Source: Sphingomonas sp. QA11 (lineage in GTDB: Bacteria; Pseudomonadota; Alphaproteobacteria; Sphingomonadales; Sphingomonadaceae). From it: a DNA stretch of 64,000 nt. A program made the translations under genes and the position numbers. Shown one piece after another: positions 55,881 through 64,000 of the stretch. Numbering within the stretch: position 1 is the stretch's first letter; each line of letters begins with the position of its first letter. The stretch is taken from NCBI RefSeq assembly GCF_028473665.1, contig NZ_CP098774.1, positions 5,327,501-5,391,500 of the forward strand, in the 5' to 3' direction. The notes under the pieces were generated by a model. It saw only the letters and a list, made by a program, of their open reading frames with translations. It did no database searches and was not told the DNA's origin.

Positions 55881-55979
55881 CGTCACCCCGGACTTGTTCC
55901 GGGGGCCATGGTGCCGCCAGAGCGGCGGGTCGTGGTGCGTGCGGACCGATGGACCCCGGAACAAGTCCGGGGGTGACGA
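55881..55979. repeat. Dispersed inverted repeat around GGACTTGTTCCGGGG
   Basis: The 15-base core at 55890-55904 pairs exactly with CCCCGGAACAAGTCC at 55954-55968, and the pairing extends on both sides with one-base differences (CGTCACCCC/GGGGGTGACG). The loop is about 49 bases. It sits in the portal-Bbp19 gap beside another hairpin and has the same architecture as the repeat at 53691. Confidence 0.7.
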
Positions 55980-55990
55980 GGAGGATGCGG

Positions 55991-57685
55991 CTATTGTCCC
56001 GGCTCCGGCCCTTGTCCGGGTACCAGCCCCGCCGGCCCACCCTGCGGCCCCGCCATCCGCCCGAGCATCTGCATCGCCGCCGCGCCGTCCTTGGCGGGGC
56101 CGGCCATCGCTGCCATCTTGGCCATCTGCGCTTCCTGCTCGCGGCCCTGGCGCAGCTTGCCAGCATCCTCGACTGACCGGATGATTCTGGGCGGCGCGCC
56201 CGCGCGATCGGCATAGTCGTCGACGATCGCGTCGACATCGAGCCGATCCGCCGCTTCCGGGAAACGTCCCGCCAGATTGCCGACGAACGCCACCGTCCGC
56301 TCGATCTGGCCGAGCCCGACCATCCGCTGCATCTGTGCCAGGATCGACACGAAATCGACCTTCACCGGCTCGCCCTGAAGATGGTCTGGCGCCGGCGGCA
56401 GCAGGCCGCGCCGCGTCATGATGCCGAAGGTCCGGTCGATCGTCACCTCCAGCTTCTCGTTGTTCACGCGTTCGATCACCGGGCCGAGCTGAGTCAGCTT
56501 TTCCTCGTTGCGGCTGGCGATCTCCTCCACATTGCGCGGCTGGATGCCGTCCATATTGGTGATCGCCATGAACAGGTCGGCATAGGTCAGCCGGTCGATC
56601 GCCTCGGCGCAGCGGTTCACATCCTCCATGATCGCGCCGATCGCCGCCGGGTTGATCATATAGGGCACGACCACCCCGGCCGCGTCGACCGCCGAGGCGG
56701 AGACGACATTGCCCGCCTTGCCGGTGAGCTTCACCGTGGCCGGCACGATCTTCTCGGGTCGGATCAGGAATTCGGTCGCCTCGGTCTTGCGCTTGGTCTG
56801 CAACTGCAATTCGCGCATGTCGGGCAGCGCGTCGAAGCCAGGCGAGGTGCCATAGGTGTCGCCGCCGGTCGTGTCCCAGCGCGGCGCCCAGAAAGGCTGC
56901 TCCTCATAGCCGGAGACGCGCAGCACCCGGTCGGCACGCCCGTCATTCTCGTCCCAATAGACCGACCGCCACGGCTTGCCCCGCGCGGTCTTCACGCCAG
57001 GCAGCCGGTCGTCGTTCGGCTCGATCGCGTGGATCACCGGGATCTGCTCGTCATAGCGCCCGTTGGCGTGGCAGTTGCGCACGAAGTCGCTGGCCGTCTC
57101 CAGGCCGAACGACTGCACCACCTGATGCACTGACATGGAACAGCGGCGATACAGCGTGTCCGGCACCATCGCATCGCTCAGCGCGGTCCAATATTCGCCC
57201 GCGGTCAGCGCGTGGCACACCGCGCCCTCGCGGTCATGCTCGACCATCACACAGGCATCGGTGCCGAACAGCCCCATCTCGGCGTACCCGGCCTTGACCG
57301 CGCCATAGAAATTGGTGCCCGCCAGAAAGGCGTACATCCGCTGCTCGACCTCGCTCAGCCAGGCCTTCACCGCGCCGTCGCCCGCCAGATCGGTATCGAA
57401 CGGGGTCAGTCGGAACCACGGGCGCGAGGGCGAGGAAAGCCCGCTCGTCATGCCCCCGGTCAGCGTACGGAAGCTGAGGATCGCCCGCGCATTGTAGATG
57501 GCTGAATTGCCCCGCCGGAAATTGCGGTTGTTCTCGGATGTGAGGAAACGCGATCGGGAGGGCTGCGCATATTTCGCGATCTCCGCCCATTCGGCTTCAT
57601 AGGGCTGGCGGGCTGCCTTCAGCGCCGAAAGGCGCCGGTTGCAGCGCTCCTTGAGGGAGACGTTGGGGAGCGCGGGGCCGGGCAT
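55991..57685 (-). CDS. Phage portal / head-to-tail connector protein
   Basis: The 564-residue product is a podovirus head-tail connector (portal): LKERCNRRLSALKAARQPYEAEW, FRTLTGGMTSGLSSPSRPWFRL, YAFLAGTNFYGAVKAGYAEMGLFGTDACVMVEHD, and the late IEPNDDRLPGVK and TYADLFMAITNMDGIQPRNVEEI segments. Portals form the DNA channel at one capsid vertex. The length is typical. Its ATG at 57685 overlaps the stop of the small gene upstream as TGATG. The frame is open upstream without coding character. Confidence 0.82.
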   Translation of the reverse strand: MPGPALPNVSLKERCNRRLSALKAARQPYEAEWAEIAKYAQPSRSRFLTSENNRNFRRGNSAIYNARAILSFRTLTGGMTSGLSSPSRPWFRLTPFDTDLAGDGAVKAWLSEVEQRMYAFLAGTNFYGAVKAGYAEMGLFGTDACVMVEHDREGAVCHALTAGEYWTALSDAMVPDTLYRRCSMSVHQVVQSFGLETASDFVRNCHANGRYDEQIPVIHAIEPNDDRLPGVKTARGKPWRSVYWDENDGRADRVLRVSGYEEQPFWAPRWDTTGGDTYGTSPGFDALPDMRELQLQTKRKTEATEFLIRPEKIVPATVKLTGKAGNVVSASAVDAAGVVVPYMINPAAIGAIMEDVNRCAEAIDRLTYADLFMAITNMDGIQPRNVEEIASRNEEKLTQLGPVIERVNNEKLEVTIDRTFGIMTRRGLLPPAPDHLQGEPVKVDFVSILAQMQRMVGLGQIERTVAFVGNLAGRFPEAADRLDVDAIVDDYADRAGAPPRIIRSVEDAGKLRQGREQEAQMAKMAAMAGPAKDGAAAMQMLGRMAGPQGGPAGLVPGQGPEPGQ

Positions 57686-57876
57686 CAGCCGCCCAGCACC
57701 GTCGTGGTCGACGGCCCCGATCCTTGTCCGAGGAGACTCGAGAAGACGGACGTCATCATCGCGCGGCGACGACGAACGCCATCCTCGACCCTCGGTGCGG
57801 TGGAGCCGCCATCCGGCAGCTTGAGCGCCTGGCGCTCGGGAATTTCTTGCGGCTTGGGGGGCTTTGGCATGCACAT
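57685..57876 (-). CDS. Small phage protein upstream of the portal (Bbp20-like)
   Basis: The 63-residue product opens MCMPKPPKPQEIPERQALK, has an arginine cluster (GVRRRRAM) and ends SLLGQGSGPSTTTVLGG. Small proteins of this pattern are regularly encoded beside portal genes in podoviruses. Its stop overlaps the portal start by one base. It is the last recognisable phage gene before the TPR protein gene. Confidence 0.62.
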   Translation of the reverse strand: MCMPKPPKPQEIPERQALKLPDGGSTAPRVEDGVRRRRAMMTSVFSSLLGQGSGPSTTTVLGG

Positions 57877-57999
57877 GCAGTGCGGAATAGGGGCTTTGGG
57901 GAAGGGTTTGAATCGAGGGGCGGGTTGCAGGGGTGGGCAGCCCGTGAGGTCGGTGAACGGCTGCGCTCCAGCGACCTGACGGGAGTCTTTCCTTTCGAT

Positions 58000-60900
58000 C
58001 TATAGCGTGATCCCGAACCGCTCGAAGTCGGTGCGAATCTCCGGGGCCACTTTCAGCGCCGCAGCCATGTCGGCTGCCGACTTGTCCTTGTCGCCTTTGC
58101 GGGCCCAGGCCACGCCCCGGCCGAACAGCGAAAATGCCATATGCGGGTATTTGGCCAATGCCTTGTCATAGTCGGCAATCGCATCGTCGAGCCGTCCGAG
58201 GCGCAACAAGACGAGCCCTCTGCTATCCAGATAAGCGGCTGTGCCCGGCGCCTTGTTCAAGGCGGTGTTGCAATCCGCCAACGCGGCTTCAAGTTCTATT
58301 CCCGCCTTTGCCTTCGACCAGCACATGTTGTTGAAATCGAAGGCTTCCTTGGCTTTGGCGCGAGCACTGGTAAAATCCGCCGCCGCGCGTTTTGCATCAC
58401 CCGATCGGGCATAGGCGATCCCGCGGTCGGTAAGGAGCTCGGCGTTCCCCGGTGATTTATCGATTGCCGAAGTATATGTCACGACAGCTCCCGCGAAGTC
58501 ACCCTTGTCGACCTGCACCTCGGCCTTTGCGGTGAGCACATCTTCGTCGTTCGGATCCAGTCTCGCGGCGGCGTCGAGGTCAGCCTGACGACCGGCAATA
58601 TCGGCTTTGGGACGCATTACGCTGCGATTCAGATAGATATAGGCCTCGGGCTTGATCGCGATTGCCCGATCATAGGCCTTCATCGCCTCCGCATCCTGGT
58701 GGAAAGCAGCGAACAGATTGGCGGCCGTGACATGCGCAAAGGCAATATCCGGGTTGGCAGCTTCGACTGCCACTGCTTCCTTCAGTGCGTCCTCATTCTT
58801 GCCCTGATTCCGCAGGATGTTTGCCCGCAAAAGATAGAGGTCGATCCATTTCGGGTTGATTTTCAACGCCGCCGCCGCGTCCTGCAGGGCCGCTTCGTCA
58901 TTCCCCGCAGCCTTGTTGGCTTCAGCGCGATGCCCCAGATCGAAGGGATTGCCCGGATCAATGCCCAATGACTTTGTATAGGCCGCTACGGCGTCCTGAG
59001 GTGGGCCCTTGCGCTGCGCGATCATGCCGCGTCCCCGCCAGGCGCCGCCATTGTTTGGATCGATCGCGGCAGCTGCGTCGAGATCCTTGGCAGCGAGGTC
59101 GAGATCGCCTTTCCAGACGCGTGCGATACCCCTGTTTGCTATGGCCCACGCATTTTTCGGATCAAGCGTGCTTGCCTGGTCAAAGTCCTTGATCGCCTCG
59201 TCTTGGCGGTTTCGGTCAAGCAACAGAACACCTCGATCGAGATATTCTTGCGCGGTCGTCGGTGTCGCGGCGATCAGTAAATCCGCCTCTTTCTCGGTCG
59301 GCTTGTAGCCCGGGGGCTTGCGCAGGTAGGTGGTCTGGCTGGCGAGTTCACGGAGTTTGGCCTGGGCGGCGGCGGCGTCCTTCGCGGGGAATTCCGGCGC
59401 GACGCTTCGTTCCGTCACCTCGATCGAGAATACCGCTGCCTCGACCTTGGACTGCCGATGATATTCGATACCGGCGACCGTCTGGTTCACGTCGCTCTTC
59501 AGTGCGGACCTGACACCGGCAAAGCTGGGGGGGAGAAGGATGGTTTCGGTCGATCGCTGATAATAGGGGTACGGCACGGCAAACGGCGCGTTCTGGTCCT
59601 GGGTCGCCGCCCGGGCGAAGTCGGCCTTGTACCCAACCCCGGTTCCGTCCGTCTCGTACCAGCCGCTGCTCCAGTCCATCTTGGCCAGTCCGTCCATTGA
59701 GAGGCGCAACTCGCCGGACTTCGGATCGAAGGTCGAACTGGCGGATGTCATATCGACAAAGTCGTATTGCTCCTTCCAATAGTCGCGCAGCATGGAGGTT
59801 CGCGCATCGCCGACGAGATTGGCTAGCGAAGCGTTCATGGCAACGGCGCCGTCACCGCGAATAATCGTTTCGACCTTGAATGGCGCCGGAATGGTCAAGC
59901 CTGCGGTCGCGTCGATCCGGATCGAAACATCGCGCGTCGGCACCTCCAATGGTGTCGGCACCATCCGCACGAGCGCTGCTCCCGCCGGTATGAGCGGGAG
60001 GCCCCATCCGAACGCCGGTATTGCCAGCCTGTCGAGACTGGTGTCGCCGGAGCGCGTGCCGTCGAGCCAATAGCCCTTGCCGGCAATCGTGGCGCGAACA
60101 AGGACATGGTTGAACAGCCCGATCATCGGCAACCGGGCATCCATGCCGTCACCGAAGATGGTGCTGACCGCGACCGGTTCTGCCTGGATATCCATGGCGT
60201 GCAGCAGCGCGAGCAGAAGAGCGGTCTTGCCCTTGCAGTCGCCATAGCGACGAGACCATGTCGCCTCCGCATCCGCAGGAACCAGGCCCCCGGCTCCCAT
60301 CGCCAGGGCGACGTACCGGATACGATCCTGGACGAGTGCGAGTGCCGCTTCGGCCTGTGCCTTCGGATCGCGCGATACGCCGCGAATCCGCTCCAGTTCC
60401 GTACGCAACGGGCCTTGCGCCGGCACTGTCGCTGCCTTCTCGTAAAGCGGCGCCATCAATGCCCCGAGATCGGCCCATGAGGCGAAGTCTGTCATCTCGG
60501 CGAGCCGGCCGATGCGATAGCGGACAGGGGCGCCCTTGGGCGGGATGATCGGCTTAACATCGTCCAGCAGTATCTCGACGGAGGTGCTGTCGCCTATCTT
60601 GACCGGCTTGAAGGCGGGCAGGGAAGGAGTCTGCCGGAGCCGCGTTTTCATGCTGTTCGGCCATTGCATGCGCAGGTGCGCGCGACCGATCGGGGTGTCG
60701 TCCCAATTGGCCCCGATCTGTTCGACATGACCCTTCAGTACCGGGTCGCTGGAGGAAACCGATATCGCGAATTCCAGCACGTCCCCGACCTGAAGGCCTT
60801 CGGGCTGGATATTCGCGGTGAGAACACCGTCCAGTGTTGCGCTCTCCAGATTCTGCTCCCGCCGGATGACGGTGAAAGTCTGTCCGGAGGCGAGAACGTC

Positions 60901-61236
60901 GATGGTCTGGTCGCCACGCAGGATCACGAGCCTGTGCACCGTGAGTTCCTCGGTATCGGGGCGCCACGGAAAGGATATGTTGCCGACGGTAAGGCCCTGC
61001 GGCGTCTGTATCTTCAGGGCCATCTGGGAATACACGGTCTGCCGGCCAGGCTGTAAATCGACCTGCTGGTCTGACAGCAGCAGCTGGACCGGCGCCTCGT
61101 CGGTTTTTGGGGGCGTGGATGGCAGGCTGACCGGCCTCACCCATGCAGGGGCCGGGGCAATCAGTGGTTTGTCACCCGCATAGGCTGGGCTTGTCAGCGC
61201 ACCCGATACCGCGAGCGCACCAAGAAAAGCTCTCAT
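58000..61236 (-). CDS. DUF3857 / transglutaminase-like / TPR exported protein
   Basis: The 1078-residue product has a signal peptide (to about residue 21). A DUF3857 domain (about 50-250) is followed by a transglutaminase-like domain with the cysteine in RYGDCKGKTALLLALLHAMD, and a long TPR array (about residues 690-1060; repeats such as AIKDFDQASTLDPKNAWAIANRGIA and GNAELLTDRGIAYARSGDAKRAA). The protein probably acts in the periplasm or on the cell surface in peptide or protein handling. GAGGGGGT lies nine bases before the ATG at 61236. It is next to the phage remnant on one side and the GST on the other. Confidence 0.85.
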   Translation of the reverse strand: MRAFLGALAVSGALTSPAYAGDKPLIAPAPAWVRPVSLPSTPPKTDEAPVQLLLSDQQVDLQPGRQTVYSQMALKIQTPQGLTVGNISFPWRPDTEELTVHRLVILRGDQTIDVLASGQTFTVIRREQNLESATLDGVLTANIQPEGLQVGDVLEFAISVSSSDPVLKGHVEQIGANWDDTPIGRAHLRMQWPNSMKTRLRQTPSLPAFKPVKIGDSTSVEILLDDVKPIIPPKGAPVRYRIGRLAEMTDFASWADLGALMAPLYEKAATVPAQGPLRTELERIRGVSRDPKAQAEAALALVQDRIRYVALAMGAGGLVPADAEATWSRRYGDCKGKTALLLALLHAMDIQAEPVAVSTIFGDGMDARLPMIGLFNHVLVRATIAGKGYWLDGTRSGDTSLDRLAIPAFGWGLPLIPAGAALVRMVPTPLEVPTRDVSIRIDATAGLTIPAPFKVETIIRGDGAVAMNASLANLVGDARTSMLRDYWKEQYDFVDMTSASSTFDPKSGELRLSMDGLAKMDWSSGWYETDGTGVGYKADFARAATQDQNAPFAVPYPYYQRSTETILLPPSFAGVRSALKSDVNQTVAGIEYHRQSKVEAAVFSIEVTERSVAPEFPAKDAAAAQAKLRELASQTTYLRKPPGYKPTEKEADLLIAATPTTAQEYLDRGVLLLDRNRQDEAIKDFDQASTLDPKNAWAIANRGIARVWKGDLDLAAKDLDAAAAIDPNNGGAWRGRGMIAQRKGPPQDAVAAYTKSLGIDPGNPFDLGHRAEANKAAGNDEAALQDAAAALKINPKWIDLYLLRANILRNQGKNEDALKEAVAVEAANPDIAFAHVTAANLFAAFHQDAEAMKAYDRAIAIKPEAYIYLNRSVMRPKADIAGRQADLDAAARLDPNDEDVLTAKAEVQVDKGDFAGAVVTYTSAIDKSPGNAELLTDRGIAYARSGDAKRAAADFTSARAKAKEAFDFNNMCWSKAKAGIELEAALADCNTALNKAPGTAAYLDSRGLVLLRLGRLDDAIADYDKALAKYPHMAFSLFGRGVAWARKGDKDKSAADMAAALKVAPEIRTDFERFGITL

Positions 61237-61347
61237 CTGTCTACCCCCTCGACCGGACTGATGTCTGTCGAGACTATCGCCGGATGCTCGCATCCTGGAT
61301 CATCATCCGACAGGCATGCAAGAACATCTGCCGCCATCTCGACTTGG

Positions 61348-61989
61348 TCATTCGTGATCGTGCCGGTGCGCGGCGAGCCACATGACAGGCGCGTCGCCGG
61401 GCGCCCATGATGCCAGACGCGCCATCGCCTGCTCGAACAACGGGGAGGCAATATGGTCCGCGAGCCAGCGTTGCACCCCCGGCAATGGCCGGGTGTCGAA
61501 CCATATTCTGTCGACCGAGGCGAATTGCCGCACGAACGGCATGATCGCGATGTCGGCAAGCGACCGCGCCTCGCCGCACAGGTTTCTGCTGACGGCTAGC
61601 CGTTCCTCCAGCTCCCTCAACAGCATCGCACCGGCCAGACGATGTTCCTCCGGGTCCGCATTGTGCCGGTCGGCATATTTGTACCGGTCGAGATGATGCT
61701 TGAACCGGTCGTCGAATGTCGCGATCAGCGCTGTGTCGTCACCCGTCAGCCAGTCCTCAGGGTCGGCGCGCCGGAGAGCCCAGCGCATGATGTCGAGGCT
61801 TTCGTCGATCACCTGTCCATCAGCCAGGACGAGGACCGGGACGGTTCCCTTTGGGGAGACGGCGATCATCTCCGCCGGCTTGTTTCGCAGGACGATCTCG
61901 TGGATCTCGATCCGGGCGCCACTCACCAGCAACGCCATGCGCGCGCGCATCGCATAGGGGCATCGCCGGAAGCTGTAGAGAATATCCAT
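61348..61989 (-). CDS. Glutathione S-transferase family protein
   Basis: The 213-residue product has an N-terminal thioredoxin-like GST domain (ILYSFRRCPYAMRARMALL, cysteine in CPYA; SPKGTVPVLVLADGQVIDES) and a helical C-terminal domain (SLADIAIMPFVRQFASVDR). The CPYAMR motif is typical of the GST N-terminal thioredoxin-like superfamily in sphingomonads. The ATG at 61989 is five bases from the stop of the RNase H-like gene, so the two are probably co-transcribed. Confidence 0.88.
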   Translation of the reverse strand: MDILYSFRRCPYAMRARMALLVSGARIEIHEIVLRNKPAEMIAVSPKGTVPVLVLADGQVIDESLDIMRWALRRADPEDWLTGDDTALIATFDDRFKHHLDRYKYADRHNADPEEHRLAGAMLLRELEERLAVSRNLCGEARSLADIAIMPFVRQFASVDRIWFDTRPLPGVQRWLADHIASPLFEQAMARLASWAPGDAPVMWLAAHRHDHE

Positions 61990-61994
61990 TCGCC

Positions 61995-62375
61995 TCAGCG
62001 CGCATGCAATCGCGCCAGCGCGATGCCGGCAAGATTCTGCGACCGCTTGATATGCCGGATACGCGGCGGGTTCGCGGCGGATGTGATGGCGCGGAATTCC
62101 TCCAGATGCTGGATATTGCCACCGCGGCATTTCGCGGTTCCGTTGGCCTGGTTCACGACGGCAACGGAATCCCCGATGAACACCACGTAGGTCAGGCCAA
62201 GTTTCCGCGCCAGGCCGACCGCGTGGATCAGGGCGAGCCATTCAGCATCCATCCCGGTTCCCGGCCCGAGGTCGCGTTGGATATGGGCCTTCCCGCCGAT
62301 AACGACCGCGATTTCCATTCCTTGAGGGGCAGGGCGACATCCGCCATCGAAGAATATTTTGACGCGGGATGTCAT
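61995..62375 (-). CDS. RNase H-like fold protein
   Basis: The 126-residue product has the RNase HI-type core: KIFFDGGCRP (D10), DAEWLALIHAVGLARKLG (E45) and VVFIGDSVAVVNQANG (D69). The fourth catalytic aspartate position, usually in a H-N-x-A-D segment, reads QNLAGIA here, so D is missing. It may still bind RNA/DNA hybrids or have a changed activity. It lies directly upstream of the GST gene on the same strand. Confidence 0.8.
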   Translation of the reverse strand: MTSRVKIFFDGGCRPAPQGMEIAVVIGGKAHIQRDLGPGTGMDAEWLALIHAVGLARKLGLTYVVFIGDSVAVVNQANGTAKCRGGNIQHLEEFRAITSAANPPRIRHIKRSQNLAGIALARLHAR

Positions 62376-62425
62376 GCGGGGCTCACCGTTATGTCATTTC
62401 GGCGCGGGCGCAATGTCGCCAAGCG

Positions 62426-64000
62426 CTAGGATGCCGCCCGGATTGTCGTGGGCGGGTCCGGCACCGGCGCGGTGACGACGGCGAACCGGCGCATGACGAT
62501 CCGGTTGCGGCCCTCCTGCTTGGCGGCATAGAGCGCCTGGTCGGCAAGCCGGTAGAGCTGCTGGAAATCGCTCGGCATGGGCGCTTCGGCGACACCGATG
62601 CTCGCCGTCACCGGTCGCTCGCCGATCGCCCCGCGATGGTCGCATGCGGCGATCTCGAGGCGGACATTGTCGGCGAAGCGGGCGAGGGCGAACCCCTCGA
62701 TCCCGGCGATCATCAGGGCGAACTCCTCACCGCCAAGCCGGGCGACCGCGCACATCGCGCCTTCCCATCGTTCAAGCCTCCTGGCGATACAGCGCAGCAC
62801 CATGTCGCCCGCCTCATGGCCATGGGCATCGTTGACCGATTTGAAGCGGTCGATGTCGATCAGCAGCAGGGCGGCGGATGCACCTTCCGATCGCACCGGG
62901 TCGAGCAATGGCGCGATCGTCTCGACGAAACCGCGTCTGTTATACAGTCCGGTGAGCGGGTCGCGCCGCGCAAGTTCATTTGCCCGTGCCTCGGCGGCGC
63001 GGGCATGGTCGCGCTCGATGCGAAGGCGCGCAAACCGTCTGGTCGCGGCGATCGACAGCCACAGCGTCTGCCATGCCGCGGCCAGCAGGATCAGCAGTTT
63101 CGAGCCACCGCCCCAGAGGCCGCTGTCGACATCCGCGATCTGGATGAATCCCAATGTCGCCATCGGCAGCGACCAGGCGCCAGCGAAATCGCGTGCTTCG
63201 GCGCTGCCGTGGCGCCAGGCCCAGGTGAGGCAGGCTGCCACGGCCAGCAGATCGGCCAGGATGAGCATGCTTGCCACGTTCGCCAGCGAATCGATCCCCG
63301 CGCCACGGACGAGGGCGAGTGGGATGCCGAGCAGCGCGATGCCGCCGCCCAGCGCGAGTGTCGCTTTTTTCGCCAGGCGCGGCAGGTCGGCCGGGCTGAG
63401 CGAGGTGACGACGCTGGTCGTCGCCAGGGCGATCGCGAGACAGGCGAGGAAGGTGCAGGTCTGCGCTGAGATGGTCCCCGCCATGCCCGGGACGGCGATC
63501 AGATGTATTTCCGACCAGATTACGCCCCAAAGCAGCATGCACCCCGCCCAGCCGCCGTGCCAGGCAAGGAATTGCCGCCGAACCGAGAAGGCAAGCGACA
63601 GGTTGTAGATCGCGCCGATCAGCAAGAGCGTCAGCGCCGCGCCGATCGCCGCAGCCAGCGCCGCTGATTGCACGCCGCTCTCGCCCCGCGTCATCAGCCG
63701 CGCGTGGAGGAGGTTGTGACTGGCAAGGGCATCGAATCGCAATGTCACCGCAACGAGCGGCGCGTTCCGGGCGGGCGCCTCGAAGGTGATCTGTCCGCCC
63801 GTCCGCCAATGCGATCCGTAGTTGCCGCTGCTGACCTGCTGGCGCTGTTCAGTGCCGTCCGCATAGGAAAATATCACCGCGAGCCTGTCGAAGCGCGAAT
63901 GATGAATCATGAGCACCACGTCGTTGCGATCGACCGGCAATCGCCTGAGATCGGCGCGCAGCCAGAGGCTGCCCCGCTGATAACCGGCCGGCGAACCGCT
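62426..64000 (-). CDS. 7TM-DISM diguanylate cyclase (GGDEF), 5' end outside the window
   Basis: The frame continues past the right edge (LWLRADLRRLPVDRND and further upstream), so the start is not visible. The visible 524 residues have an extracytoplasmic beta-rich domain, seven membrane spans (about 100-320 from the visible start) and a GGDEF domain with ARRDPLTGLYNRRGFVE, LLLIDIDRFKSVNDAHGHEAGD and the active-site GGEEF (RLGGEEFALM). The inhibitory RxxD site before GGEEF is absent. It would make cyclic di-GMP in response to an outside ligand. Confidence 0.9.
   Translation of the reverse strand, partial: SGSPAGYQRGSLWLRADLRRLPVDRNDVVLMIHHSRFDRLAVIFSYADGTEQRQQVSSGNYGSHWRTGGQITFEAPARNAPLVAVTLRFDALASHNLLHARLMTRGESGVQSAALAAAIGAALTLLLIGAIYNLSLAFSVRRQFLAWHGGWAGCMLLWGVIWSEIHLIAVPGMAGTISAQTCTFLACLAIALATTSVVTSLSPADLPRLAKKATLALGGGIALLGIPLALVRGAGIDSLANVASMLILADLLAVAACLTWAWRHGSAEARDFAGAWSLPMATLGFIQIADVDSGLWGGGSKLLILLAAAWQTLWLSIAATRRFARLRIERDHARAAEARANELARRDPLTGLYNRRGFVETIAPLLDPVRSEGASAALLLIDIDRFKSVNDAHGHEAGDMVLRCIARRLERWEGAMCAVARLGGEEFALMIAGIEGFALARFADNVRLEIAACDHRGAIGERPVTASIGVAEAPMPSDFQQLYRLADQALYAAKQEGRNRIVMRRFAVVTAPVPDPPTTIRAAS

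Overview
The window is high-GC DNA from an alphaproteobacterium, most likely a member of the Sphingomonadales (Sphingomonas or a close relative). This is inferred from the gene content: a FecI/FecR/TonB-dependent receptor set with an STN domain, an RPE65-type carotenoid oxygenase, two NodT-type RND efflux sets, an ABC-permease/M1-peptidase fusion, a DUF3857/transglutaminase/TPR protein and a GGAAC-N16-CGTT general-stress promoter. No rRNA, tRNA, CRISPR array, insertion sequence or integrase was recognised. The left edge holds the last codons of one gene, and the right edge cuts a diguanylate cyclase gene.

Layout. Positions 1-6503: periplasmic cyclophilin, a large TonB-dependent receptor, FecR and FecI (minus strand), then a divergent metallophosphoesterase; together they look like a cell-surface-signalling uptake locus. 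6568-10073: carotenoid cleavage oxygenase, a DUF1295 membrane enzyme and an SCP2-type thiolase. 10147-16222: six tightly coupled minus-strand genes (DUF4129, DUF4350, MoxR ATPase, DUF58, SpoIIM, RDD), with a divergent membrane protein, an AI-2E family permease and an orphan gene beyond it. 19171-26035: an RND efflux operon with a divergent LysR regulator. 26247-30715: an ABC ATPase with its permease-aminopeptidase fusion. 30917-32165: a compact VOC/ArsR/SRPBCC operon. 32913-38756: a second complete RND set. 38940-41660: a membrane PAS histidine kinase whose last PAS domain keeps the FixL heme-pocket residues.

41981-45843 is the most interesting stretch: a TIR-TM-TPR protein with the catalytic glutamate, a small unknown protein, and a TPR/SLOG-like/degenerate-cyclase protein. 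It resembles a nucleotide-signalling or immune cassette and is followed by a convergent Crp/Fnr regulator. 46600-52290: a small membrane protein behind a sigma-EcfG-type promoter, an alpha/beta hydrolase, and a KaiC-like ATPase coupled to a hybrid histidine kinase. 52391-57876: a lipoprotein, then a head-only podovirus remnant (capsid, cement, scaffold, portal) carrying several dispersed inverted repeats. 58000-64000: DUF3857/transglutaminase/TPR protein, a GST, an RNase H-like protein and a partial 7TM GGDEF protein.

Most operons here use ATGA, GTGA, TTGA or TGATG stop-start overlaps, so translational coupling is the rule; several real starts are GTG, TTG or probably CTG. Functions are assigned by reading motifs by eye, without database searches.
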